Shown here one piece after another: positions 16,101-23,436 of a DNA stretch of 45,465 bases (its first letter is position 1; every line of letters begins with the position of its first letter). Below the pieces are notes generated by a model. The model was not told the DNA's origin. It worked only from the letters and a program-made list of their open reading frames with translations, and made no database searches. Location: positions 1 through 45,465 of the forward strand of contig NZ_JBMMGT010000020.1 in assembly GCF_049366555.1 (NCBI RefSeq). The letters run 5' to 3'. The stretch comes from Avibacterium volantium_A. GTDB taxonomy: Bacteria; Pseudomonadota; Gammaproteobacteria; Enterobacterales; Pasteurellaceae. The position numbers and the translations under genes were made by a program.

Positions 16101-18045
16101 CGAAATAACCGGCAAACGCGGTTAAGGTCTGTTGTGCATTTTTGCGATCAATGATCGTTTGAATCGCCGCCGCACGATCGCTGCCTAAATATTCCCAACT
16201 ATCTGAACTAGCTTGGTTTTTAGGGTAATAACTTCCTGCTTTGCCACCTGATTTTAAAGCGAAATAATCCTTTCGCCCGCTTATAGCATATTCATAAATG
16301 TCAGAGCCAGCTTTTCCCCAATTTCCCCAAGTTAAATCTTGTTCGGAAACCGTTACACCTGTTAAGGTTAAATTCGATGATTTATCCGTGCGATGATTAA
16401 CAACTGTTGCACCATCATCAGAATGCTGGATACGTTTAAAGCTGAGATCGTTACCATTTAAATCTAAACGTCCGCCACGAAAACCAAAATACAATTTATT
16501 CGGATCAATTTGATCCGCACTTTGTAAAATCAAGGTCGGACGCCCACTTACCACACCAACCTGATTAAATGCCTGTTTTCGACCTTGCTCATCTTCCTGC
16601 TGATCTAAAATGACAGTTCCATCACCGATACTAATATCTCCTAGGTTATTTCCCACACCTTGAACCAATAAAGTTCCTGTCCCTAACTTTGAAAGACGAT
16701 CGCCTTCAGGATTAGCTATTTTCCAAGTTACTGTTTTATCCTTAGCAACCAAAACGCCACCACCTAACCACGTTTGGTTCGTTTCAGGCTTCACAGTAAA
16801 ATTTGTATTGAAATAGAGTGCTCCAGCTCCCGCATTAATGTTGTCTTTAACTAATAAAACACCCCCATCTACACCATCAAAAATCACACTTTTCCCATAA
16901 TCTAATGATGGACGTTCTTTATCTGTATCTTGTGATTTTAAAGATTCATTTCTTAAAGGCACAGCCAATGCGGTGCTTTCTCCCGCTTTAATACTACTGG
17001 TTTCAGGGTGAAGAGCATCAACACTCCATTCCCAAACTTGATTTTGTTGCGTATTCTGAATAGTCCCCGCCTTGGCTCTTTCTTGTATAGCATTAACATA
17101 AGAAGGGCGTGACAATGACCAAATGTTCCCATAACCATAATCAGATTTTAGAACACCTACAATCACCCACTTTTTCTTTTGAGCATCATACCCCAGTAAT
17201 GCAGAACCACTATCACCACTTCGTCCATAACTTACCATTGGCCCATAAATAGAACCAAATAAGGTTATTGGCTTATCCGTGATCCGTTTCCCTTCTGGCG
17301 TGATCGTTCCATTTGCCACAACATTAGTCGCATTAGCTTCACTCATTGTGTGAGTGACACCACCTATAACATACTTATATGCACTACTCAAACTGATCGT
17401 TTTGCTATTATCTTCCGCACTTTCTTGAACCTCTTGTTTTCCTGAACCCACTCGTATATAAAGAGGAAAACGCGTTAAATCCGTCAAAATTTTTGTATTT
17501 TCTTTTCCATTTGGCGTTAATACATCGGTCAGTTCTGCGGGAGCTACCTCCGTTACCATTTTATGTAAACGAGGGATATGATAATCTTTATCTTGCGGGT
17601 TTGAATAAGTGACCCCATCCCATTCATCGGGAAAATTGTTTCGATTAACCAAAAGGTAAGAAAAATGGTGAGAATCTGGGTTTGTATCTTCTCCACCAAA
17701 TAGCACTTGAGAATATCCGACATTATGCCGAACACTAGTTATAAAGGAAGGATCGATTAAATTGGCAAATGCCCCATTCTTATTTGCTGTTTTGAGATCA
17801 GGCATAGGAATATTATCTTTCAACATAATGCCTACATCTTGACCGTTTTTGTCAAAAATATGAATGTTTGTCGCACCGATTGAAAAGAGACCTTTATTTT
17901 CACCAAAATCACGAAAATATTGGTAATCAACATCTCCCCTTACTCGAGATGCCTCCGCGTTCAACGCCACAATAGCTAAACTAATGCCTAATTTAATTGG
18001 ATTAGAAAAAGATTTAAATAAAAGATTAGATTTCTTAAAGTTCAT
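13198..18045 (-). CDS. iga: IgA-protease family (S6) serine protease autotransporter with long repeat linker
   Basis: This 1615-residue type Va autotransporter has a signal peptide (about 1-33, cleaved near LNAEA-S). The peptidase S6 domain has His107 (TSVRHNVGY), Asp154 (KDYHIPRL) and Ser279 in GRSGDSGSA. The beta-helical passenger keeps blocks diagnostic of Haemophilus IgA1 protease: FRDFGENKGLFSIGATN, VSGRPTLIL, FGFRGGRLDLNGNDL, PTPHARD, DDWINRDF and AGQTVCLRSD. Residues about 968-1315 are 17 copies of a 20-residue E/K/R/A repeat where Haemophilus has its alpha-peptide linker. The last 265 or so residues form the outer-membrane beta-barrel and end in YRF. The known family activity is cleavage of the IgA1 hinge; the substrate here is inferred. 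No Shine-Dalgarno sequence precedes the ATG, and a dyad ends six bases upstream of it. Confidence 0.93.
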   Translation of the reverse strand: MNFKKSNLLFKSFSNPIKLGISLAIVALNAEASRVRGDVDYQYFRDFGENKGLFSIGATNIHIFDKNGQDVGIMLKDNIPMPDLKTANKNGAFANLIDPSFITSVRHNVGYSQVLFGGEDTNPDSHHFSYLLVNRNNFPDEWDGVTYSNPQDKDYHIPRLHKMVTEVAPAELTDVLTPNGKENTKILTDLTRFPLYIRVGSGKQEVQESAEDNSKTISLSSAYKYVIGGVTHTMSEANATNVVANGTITPEGKRITDKPITLFGSIYGPMVSYGRSGDSGSALLGYDAQKKKWVIVGVLKSDYGYGNIWSLSRPSYVNAIQERAKAGTIQNTQQNQVWEWSVDALHPETSSIKAGESTALAVPLRNESLKSQDTDKERPSLDYGKSVIFDGVDGGVLLVKDNINAGAGALYFNTNFTVKPETNQTWLGGGVLVAKDKTVTWKIANPEGDRLSKLGTGTLLVQGVGNNLGDISIGDGTVILDQQEDEQGRKQAFNQVGVVSGRPTLILQSADQIDPNKLYFGFRGGRLDLNGNDLSFKRIQHSDDGATVVNHRTDKSSNLTLTGVTVSEQDLTWGNWGKAGSDIYEYAISGRKDYFALKSGGKAGSYYPKNQASSDSWEYLGSDRAAAIQTIIDRKNAQQTLTAFAGYFGEKASDKTNGGLNVNYQPVVEESTLLLTGGMNLNGDFSAKGGKVVLEGVPTPHARDVLNNREVIFDDDWINRDFSAKTISVSNKANFTVGRNVFSLNANINANDNAILNLGYQAGQTVCLRSDHTGEVSCDMPIYSEETLNSIPRMALAGDISLSQQSRLNLGKTDFTGSIQAANTTQTSLSKESHWTLTGNSTLGNLNLAEGSQITLSQNDKPFNTLTVNSDLSGNGKFYYRTNFSTLNSDKVVVNGKASGNHLLVVNDIGNEPQRNKDRLTLITANSSENLTVTLQNSYADIGAYRYNLIQEGSTFRLYNPIVEKEIAEEERKAAEEQARREAEAKRLEEERKAAEEQARREAEAKRLEEERKAAEEQARREAEAKRLEEERKAAEEQARREAEAKRLEEERKAAEEQARREAEAKRLEEERKAAEEQARREAEAKRLEEERKAAEEQARREAEAKRLEEERKAAEEQARREAEAKRLEEERKAAEEQARREAEAKRLEEERKAAEEQARREVEAKRLEEERKASEEQARREAEAKRLEEERKAAEEQARREAEAKRLEEERKAAEEQARREAEAKRLEEERKAAEEQARREAEAKRLEEERKAAEEQARREAEAKRLEEERKAAEEQARREAEAKRLEEERKAAEEQARREVEAKRLEEERKKAELDRLKQAQLVSGVSNTALSELSAQGNAILRSDQHLNQRLLQEGGEQTQVWTNVDYQEADYQSDNYRVYKQHSNYTELGVESAVNEQGISLGAIVSQTRGNIDYENASGKMTYSQATVYAKVQNEAGLFVAADIGYGRSNNRITLDEQRADFKRNIVSFGATLGKKWVLGYLDLKAIAGVRYHHLTAADYELKGRAVHTRALDFVNYHAGAELSKTWQWNTLSISPSLALYYFDASRKTFNNAVTVNNNGLQQQFNRGWQYQAGLNLNMGAWSVGTTFSYENGDESSHSRQFGLKVGYRF
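14101..15145 (-). repeat. 17 x 60-bp in-frame tandem repeat in the autotransporter gene
   Basis: Seventeen 60-bp units, in exact register, encode AEAKRLEEERKAAEEQARRE with only A/V and A/S changes. Synonymous third-position differences distinguish the units. 14641-14880 and 14881-15120 are identical, so a block of four units was duplicated recently. The peptide is rich in Glu, Arg, Lys and Ala with i,i+4 charge pairing, as expected for a rigid single alpha-helix or coiled coil. Perfect long repeats of this type change copy number by recombination or slippage. Confidence 0.97.
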
Positions 18046-18051
18046 TGAATT

Positions 18052-18090
18052 TTAATTAGTTATAAGCAATCTTGCATTATAACTAATTAA
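18052..18090. promoter_or_regulatory. Perfect 14-bp inverted repeat over the iga -10 and leader
   Basis: TTAATTAGTTATAA (18052-18065) and its exact complement (18077-18090) are separated by 11 bases that contain a smaller GCAA/TTGC dyad. The structure overlaps the candidate -10 TATAAT of the autotransporter gene (minus strand, 18076-18081) and ends six bases from its ATG. It could be an operator for a repressor or a hairpin in the mRNA leader. No U-tract follows in either direction, so it is not a simple terminator of radA. Confidence 0.75.
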
Positions 18091-18109
18091 ATCGCAAAAT
18101 ACCCCCCCC
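18076..18109 (-). promoter_or_regulatory. Candidate iga promoter with poly-G tract at the -35 position
   Basis: On the minus strand a run of eight G (18102-18109) is followed after about 20 bases by TATAAT (18081-18076). The run thus occupies the -35 area, and no consensus -35 hexamer is seen. Homopolymer tracts in this position are known to cause phase variation of surface genes in Haemophilus and Neisseria by changing promoter spacing. That it does so here is inference. Confidence 0.55.
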
Positions 18110-18124
18110 AGAAAGAGGTATATT

Positions 18125-19498
18125 CTATATGTTATCTAAAATATTTAACGCATCAATCAATTTTTTCACGGTAAAAACTTGCATATTTTTCACCGCACTT
18201 TTTGGTTTATTGGCAAACGGTACGATAGCGCGGGTGAAGCCGTGTTTGGCTGCTTCGGAAATCCGTTCTTGTCCGCTTGGTACGGGGCGGATTTCCCCTG
18301 CTAGCCCCACTTCGCCAAACACCACCAGATCTTTTGGTAATGGACGATTTCGGAAGCTAGAAATCAATGCCAGTAATAAGGCCAAGTCTGCACTGGTTTC
18401 ACTCACTTTTACGCCACCTACCACATTGACAAACACGTCTTGATCGGACATTTGCAAGCCGCCGTGGCGATGCAATACAGCTAACAATAAAGCAAGGCGA
18501 TTTTGTTCCAAGCCCACCGCAACCCGTCTTGGATTGGCGAGCATTGAGTGATCCACCAAGGCTTGAATTTCCACCAATAACGGCCGCGTGCCTTCCCATA
18601 GCACCATTACGGAACTGCCCGCGGTGTCTTCTTCCCCACGGCTTAAGAATATGGCGGAAGGATTTTTCACTTCGCGCAAGCCTTGCTCTGTCATCGCAAA
18701 TACGCCAAGTTCATTGACCGCGCCAAAGCGATTTTTGTGGCTACGTAAGGTGCGAAAACGGCTATCCGCCTCCCCTTCTAATAATAGCGAGCAGTCAATG
18801 GCGTGTTCCAACACCTTAGGTCCTGCCAGAGTGCCGTCTTTGGTCACGTGTCCCACCATCACAATCGCCACTTGACGTGTTTTCGCATAACGGGTTAAAA
18901 ACGCCGCACATTCCCGCACTTGGGAAACGCTCCCTGGTGAAGATTGAATATCCGCAAGGTGCATCACTTGAATGGAATCCACTACGATGATTTGCGGTTT
19001 AAGCTGATCGGCCAAATGGCAAATTTGCTCTACGGAGGTTTCTGAAAGCATATTTAAACGATCTGTTGGCAGCCCAAGCCGATTGGCACGCATCGCCACC
19101 TGTTGCAAGGATTCCTCGCCCGTAACATAAAGTGCGGTCATATTTTGTGCTAAACCACACATCACTTGCAATAACAGGGTACTTTTCCCTGCCCCTGGAT
19201 GTCCGCCGATCAAAATCGCACTGCCCGGCACGATCCCCCCGCCTAGTACACGATCAAGCTCATAAAAACCACTGTGAAAACGTGGCACTTCTTGCAAACT
19301 GATGTCGGCGAGAGTTTGGATTTTTGCCTGCGTTTCCCCTGCATAACCACTGAAGCGATCAGCTCGGCTTGCTTTGGCTGGGGCGAGGCGAATTTCTGTG
19401 ATGGTGTTCCACGCTTTACAGGCATTACACTGTCCTTGCCAGCGGGCATATTCCGCACCGCAATCATTACATACAAAGGCGGTTTTTGCTTTAGCCAT
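18125..19498 (-). CDS. radA: DNA repair/recombination protein RadA
   Basis: RadA (Sms) is a RecA-like helicase that promotes branch migration in recombination and, in transformable bacteria, extends donor-DNA heteroduplexes. The 457-residue protein has an N-terminal C4 zinc finger (CNDCGAEYARWQGQCNAC, 10-27), Walker A GGHPGAGKSTLL, the RadA-specific KNRFGAVNELGVF motif, and a Lon-like C-terminal domain (SETSADLALLLALISS, VFGEVGLAGEIR). Its start overlaps the ygiF stop by eight bases. It lies 80 bases upstream of the autotransporter gene on the same strand with no clear terminator between them. Confidence 0.97.
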   Translation of the reverse strand: MAKAKTAFVCNDCGAEYARWQGQCNACKAWNTITEIRLAPAKASRADRFSGYAGETQAKIQTLADISLQEVPRFHSGFYELDRVLGGGIVPGSAILIGGHPGAGKSTLLLQVMCGLAQNMTALYVTGEESLQQVAMRANRLGLPTDRLNMLSETSVEQICHLADQLKPQIIVVDSIQVMHLADIQSSPGSVSQVRECAAFLTRYAKTRQVAIVMVGHVTKDGTLAGPKVLEHAIDCSLLLEGEADSRFRTLRSHKNRFGAVNELGVFAMTEQGLREVKNPSAIFLSRGEEDTAGSSVMVLWEGTRPLLVEIQALVDHSMLANPRRVAVGLEQNRLALLLAVLHRHGGLQMSDQDVFVNVVGGVKVSETSADLALLLALISSFRNRPLPKDLVVFGEVGLAGEIRPVPSGQERISEAAKHGFTRAIVPFANKPKSAVKNMQVFTVKKLIDALNILDNI

Positions 19499-20603
19499 TG
19501 TTTATCTCCCAATTTTCCAAATTCGCTACTTCATTCTCTTCAACATAAGTGAGCGAAATCAGATTTAACATTCGTTGTAAATAAAATACCGATTGCAATA
19601 AATCAAATAATTGCGCAATCACTTCGGCATTATTTTTTGTTTCGCTATGAAGTGCAATCAGCTGTTTACATTCTACCAAACACTGCTGACTACTTTCCAC
19701 CAACGCCAGCCAATCTGTTTTAAGGGCATCGCTTAAGCCTTGTTGATTAAAGGCATTTTCCAACAAATTGCCATTTTCCGTATAAAAATGATAAAGATTG
19801 AAAAACGCGCCAATACGTTCCACCGTGCGCAAAAAGTCTTCGGAAAAATAGGCTTGCCCTAAGGCGAAGGTTTCCTCAATTAAAGCTTGTTCCAGTTGGA
19901 AAAGTGCGGTTAATTTTTGCGAAAAACTGCCCGCACTTTGCGCAAAGTCTAAAAAATCACGCCATTTGTCTAACCAATTCTGTGCTTTAGGCTGATGATT
20001 TTCTGCCAAGGCATAACCCCGTTGCGCTTTGCTAATGGCGCTTAATCGCACGCCATTTTCCAATGGCAAAGATCGCACATAATTGAGCAAATCCGCCACC
20101 TTACCCTGCTTTAACTCAAATTCCACTTCGCTAATTTCCACTTCTTTATCGCGAGCCAAAATCTTGCCTTGATCAAGCGCCACTTCAATTTCTACTGGTT
20201 CTGGCGAAAATTCAGGGCTGATAAGGAAGGTTTCTCGCGCAAAATCCGTGGCAAAAATGGGCTGTAATTGAAGCTCGTTCCACTCGGGATCGAGGTGATA
20301 TTTTTCCACTAATTGCGCCAAATCTGGCGTTTCATTTTGCTGCGGCAAATTATATTCAGGGCGAATATGCAAACCACCTAGCGCTTCCCCTTTGGTTTTT
20401 AAGGTTAAGGTAAACTGTTGATTTTCTTTGCGTACACGCAAGCCCATTTGGTGCTGCGCGAAAAATTTATCGGCGGTGTCGTAATAAGTATTGCCTAAAA
20501 ATGCCTGCTGATGAAAGTGCGGTGCGTTTTTCAGCAAATTTTGCTTGAATGAATTTAAGCCAAACTGCGGAATTAGTAGTTTTAATTCAATTTCTGTACT
20601 CAT
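19491..20603 (-). CDS. ygiF: CYTH/CHAD domain inorganic triphosphatase
   Basis: The ATG at 20603 has AAGGA nine bases upstream and gives 370 residues; an in-frame TTG six codons earlier overlaps that site. Residues 2-8 (STEIELK) carry the ExExK motif of the CYTH triphosphate tunnel. Other tunnel residues lie in NTYYDT, RVRKENQQFTLTLKTKG and FELKQGKVADLL, ending near residue 200. The rest (about 215-370) is helical and corresponds to a CHAD-like domain that may bind polyphosphate; it is shorter than in E. coli YgiF (433 residues). E. coli YgiF hydrolyses tripolyphosphate. The stop overlaps the radA start by eight bases, so the genes are coupled. It is divergent from the phosphate-uptake pair. 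Confidence 0.87.
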   Translation of the reverse strand: MSTEIELKLLIPQFGLNSFKQNLLKNAPHFHQQAFLGNTYYDTADKFFAQHQMGLRVRKENQQFTLTLKTKGEALGGLHIRPEYNLPQQNETPDLAQLVEKYHLDPEWNELQLQPIFATDFARETFLISPEFSPEPVEIEVALDQGKILARDKEVEISEVEFELKQGKVADLLNYVRSLPLENGVRLSAISKAQRGYALAENHQPKAQNWLDKWRDFLDFAQSAGSFSQKLTALFQLEQALIEETFALGQAYFSEDFLRTVERIGAFFNLYHFYTENGNLLENAFNQQGLSDALKTDWLALVESSQQCLVECKQLIALHSETKNNAEVIAQLFDLLQSVFYLQRMLNLISLTYVEENEVANLENWEINNG

Positions 20604-20758
20604 TTTGTCTATTCCTTCCAATCTTAAGCAAGTTTTTTCATATTATCTAATAATTTGCTTGTTTTTTCGATCAAATATAGTGTATTTTTACGCCGCATAG
20701 GTTAAGCCTAGCCATATGCACAAAAAATTATCAACCTAACCCCTAGAAGGAGTTATCT

Positions 20759-21439
20759 ATGGCAGTAAATAATATCTTAGGATTATTTGCTCATTCCCCT
20801 TTAAAACCATTGGCTCGTCATTCAGCAAAAGTTACTGATTGTTGTAAATATCTCATTCCTTTCTTTGAATACACCTTTCAAGGTGATTGGGAAAATGCAG
20901 AGAAATTACGCAAAAAGATTTCTGACACAGAACGCCAAGCAGATACATTAAAGCGTGAAATTCGCTTAAAACTGCCACGCGGTTTGTTTATGCCCATTGA
21001 ACGTACTGATTTATTAGAATTGGTTACACAACAAGATAAATTAGCGAACTACGCCAAAGATATTGCAGGCAGAATGATTGGTCGTCAATGTCCATTCCCG
21101 CCAGAAATGCAAGAAGATTTTATGAAATATGTCGTTCGCAGTATTGACGCAGCAGAGCAAGCCCATTTGGTGATTGATGAAATGGACGGTTTACTTGAAA
21201 CGGGTTTCAAAGGCCGTGAAGTCCAATTTGTGAATCGAATGATCCAAACCCTAGATGATATTGAAGACGATACGGATCAAATGCAAATTAAATTACGCTT
21301 AATGTTGCGTTCAATGGAAAATGAATTTAACCCTATTGATGCGATGTTTTTATATAAAATCCTTGAATGGATTGGTGTGCTTGCAGATCAAGCGCAACGT
21401 GTGGGTTCACGCATTGAATTAATGTTGGCTCGTTCATAA
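20759..21439 (+). CDS. DUF47 / TIGR00153 family PhoU-like protein
   Basis: The 226-residue, all-helical protein belongs to the DUF47 family, related in fold to PhoU. Characteristic segments are KVTDCCKYLIPFFEYTFQGD (23-42), LRKKISDTERQADTLKREIR and FMPIERTDLLELVTQQDKLA. The C-terminal half contains IQTLDDIEDDTDQMQIKLR. Members are usually encoded directly before a Pit phosphate transporter, as here with a 26-base gap, and are thought to modulate its activity. An SD (AGAAGGAG) lies eight bases before the ATG. No PHO box is evident upstream. Confidence 0.92.
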   Translation: MAVNNILGLFAHSPLKPLARHSAKVTDCCKYLIPFFEYTFQGDWENAEKLRKKISDTERQADTLKREIRLKLPRGLFMPIERTDLLELVTQQDKLANYAKDIAGRMIGRQCPFPPEMQEDFMKYVVRSIDAAEQAHLVIDEMDGLLETGFKGREVQFVNRMIQTLDDIEDDTDQMQIKLRLMLRSMENEFNPIDAMFLYKILEWIGVLADQAQRVGSRIELMLARS

Positions 21440-21465
21440 TTGTTAAACAGCATAGGAATAATACT

Positions 21466-22728
21466 ATGGAAGTTATTCAACAATATGGCACTTTACTAGT
21501 GATTATCACCGCGGCTTTTGGCTTTTTTATGGCCTTTGGCGTGGGTGCAAATGATGTTTCTAACGCAATGGGAACCTCTGTAGGTTCAGGCACAATTACC
21601 GCCAAACAAGCCATTATCATTGCGATGATTTTTGAATGTGCTGGGGCATATTTAGCGGGTGGTGAAGTAACAGAAACCATTAAAAGCGGGGTTTTAAATC
21701 CAACAGAATATATCGCCACACCAGAAATTTTAGCCTTAGGTATGATGGCAGCCCTCTTTTCTTCTGGATTATGGTTGCTCATCGCCTCGCGAATGGGCTG
21801 GCCAGTTTCCACCACACACACCATTATTGGCGCAATTATCGGTTTCGGTTTAATTACTGTTGGGCCAAACTCGATTGATTGGTCAGCTATCCGCAATATT
21901 GTGGGCAGTTGGTTTATCACCCCTGTGATTGCAGGCCTAGTGGCGTATGGCATTTTCTTCAGTACACAAAAACTCATTTTCGATACGGAAAAACCGTTAC
22001 GCAACGCACAAAAATATGGCCCATATTATATGGGACTCACCATCTTTATTTTGTCCGTAGTAACAATGATAAAAGGCTTAAAACACGTTGGTTTACATTT
22101 AACTGGTAGCGAAACTTTCTTTATTTCATTAGGCATCAGTGCCATTTCTGTGGTGGCGAGTCATTTCTATTTTCGTAGCAAAAAATTCCATCAAACAGTG
22201 AAATCAGGCACATTCGGTGCGGTAGAAAAAGTATTTAGTATACTAATGCTACTAACCGCCTGTGCAATGGCTTTTGCGCACGGTTCAAACGATGTGGCTA
22301 ACGCTATTGGGCCATTGTCTGCCGTGGTGTCTATTGTGGATAACGGCGGTCAAATTATGGCAAAAAGCCCACTTGCTTGGTGGATCTTGCCATTAGGGGC
22401 GGCTGGTATTGCGTTAGGATTAATTATTATGGGCTATAAAGTAATGGCAACCATTGGCACAGGAATCACCGATCTCACCCCAAGCCGTGGTTTCTCAGCT
22501 CAATTTGCAACGGCAACCACCGTGGTACTGGCTTCTGGTACGGGATTACCGATTTCCACCACGCAAACCCTTGTTGGTGCGATCTTAGGTATCGGCTTTG
22601 CGCGTGGTATCGCGGCATTAAACTTAACGGTAATTCGCAATATTATCGCTTCTTGGGTAATCACCTTACCTGCGGGCGCATTCTTTGCTATTGTCATTTA
22701 CTATGTCTTAAATGCAATTTTTATCTAA
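21466..22728 (+). CDS. pitA: Inorganic phosphate transporter, Pit family
   Basis: Pit carriers import metal-phosphate with protons across the inner membrane. The 420-residue protein has the duplicated family signature: GVGANDVSNAMGTSVGSGT near residue 26 and AHGSNDVANAIGPLSAVVS near residue 271. Repeated WPVSTTHTIIGAIIGFG and LPISTTQTLVGAILGIGFA motifs mark the two halves. About ten membrane segments are predicted. It is shorter than E. coli PitA (499 residues), with a shorter middle loop. It follows the DUF47 gene in a two-gene operon that ends in an uptake-sequence hairpin. Confidence 0.95.
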   Translation: MEVIQQYGTLLVIITAAFGFFMAFGVGANDVSNAMGTSVGSGTITAKQAIIIAMIFECAGAYLAGGEVTETIKSGVLNPTEYIATPEILALGMMAALFSSGLWLLIASRMGWPVSTTHTIIGAIIGFGLITVGPNSIDWSAIRNIVGSWFITPVIAGLVAYGIFFSTQKLIFDTEKPLRNAQKYGPYYMGLTIFILSVVTMIKGLKHVGLHLTGSETFFISLGISAISVVASHFYFRSKKFHQTVKSGTFGAVEKVFSILMLLTACAMAFAHGSNDVANAIGPLSAVVSIVDNGGQIMAKSPLAWWILPLGAAGIALGLIIMGYKVMATIGTGITDLTPSRGFSAQFATATTVVLASGTGLPISTTQTLVGAILGIGFARGIAALNLTVIRNIIASWVITLPAGAFFAIVIYYVLNAIFI

Positions 22729-22761
22729 TGCGATTTAATGCAAAGATTTTGTGAATGAAAG

Positions 22762-22791
22762 AAAGTGCGGTACAATTTACCGCACTTTTTT
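22762..22791 (+). terminator. Terminator of the DUF47-pit operon made of inverted uptake sequences
   Basis: AAAGTGCGGTA (22762-22772) and TACCGCACTTT (22778-22788) form a perfect 11-bp stem with a 5-base loop and a T-run to 22791. Both arms contain the 9-bp DNA uptake sequence. Confidence 0.93.
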
Positions 22792-22816
22792 ATTGTCTAT
22801 TTTTTAAGGTGTTGTA

Positions 22817-23419
22817 ATGCGAAAAATTACTAAGATCTTGTTTTTATTCTTTCTTTCCGTACCCTTCGCGCAAGCGGAAACCCGTTATGTAACAGAAAAC
22901 CTTTCCACCTTTTTACGCAAAGGGGCGGGCGATCAATTTAAAATTGCAGGCGCAATTCGTTCAGGCGAACCGGTAACCGTGCTAAACCACAAAGATCGCT
23001 ATACGCTCATTCGTGATAGCAAAAATCGTGAAGCTTGGATCTTAACCTCTGAACTTTCTAGTACGCCGAGCAGCAAAGATGAAAATCCAAGATTAAAAGC
23101 TAAAATTGAAGAATTAACCTTAAAACTCAATCAATTAGACGGTGATTGGCAACAACGCACCAGCGAAATGCAACGCCGCACCAAACAAGCTGAGCAACAA
23201 AGCAGCCAATTGTTAGAGCAAAATTCTCAGCTCAACCGTGAACTTGAAATCACCAAAAATAAAAACCGCGATTTAGAAGCAATGCTTGATGCAGGCAAAC
23301 GTGAAATTGCGATCCAATGGTTTATTTATGGCGGTTCAGTGCTAGGTGTTGGTTTGCTACTTGGTTTAATCTTACCTTTCATTATGCCAAAACGTCGCCG
23401 CCGTGATGGCTGGGCATAA
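22817..23419 (+). CDS. ygiM: TIGR04211 family SH3 domain protein (YgiM-like)
   Basis: The 200-residue protein has a Sec signal peptide (1-20, cleaved after AQA). A bacterial SH3 domain (about 22-85, RYVTENLSTFLRKGAGDQFK) is followed by a Gln/Glu-rich coiled coil (about 92-160), one membrane helix (about 168-190) and a basic tail (KRRRRDGWA). It is thus anchored in the inner membrane with the SH3 domain in the periplasm, where such domains may bind peptidoglycan. This architecture is that of E. coli YgiM, whose gene is also next to cca. The stop is 17 bases before cca. Confidence 0.9.
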   Translation: MRKITKILFLFFLSVPFAQAETRYVTENLSTFLRKGAGDQFKIAGAIRSGEPVTVLNHKDRYTLIRDSKNREAWILTSELSSTPSSKDENPRLKAKIEELTLKLNQLDGDWQQRTSEMQRRTKQAEQQSSQLLEQNSQLNRELEITKNKNRDLEAMLDAGKREIAIQWFIYGGSVLGVGLLLGLILPFIMPKRRRRDGWA

Positions 23420-23436
23420 CCAACCCATTCAGCAAA

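Noticed and set aside
18052..18090. Inverted repeat as terminator of radA
   Set aside because: No U-tract follows the stem in either direction, and it overlaps the -10 of the next gene.
18091..18099. TTTTGCGAT upstream of the autotransporter as a competence site
   Set aside because: Only one half-site is present; the matching TCGCA half at N6 is missing.
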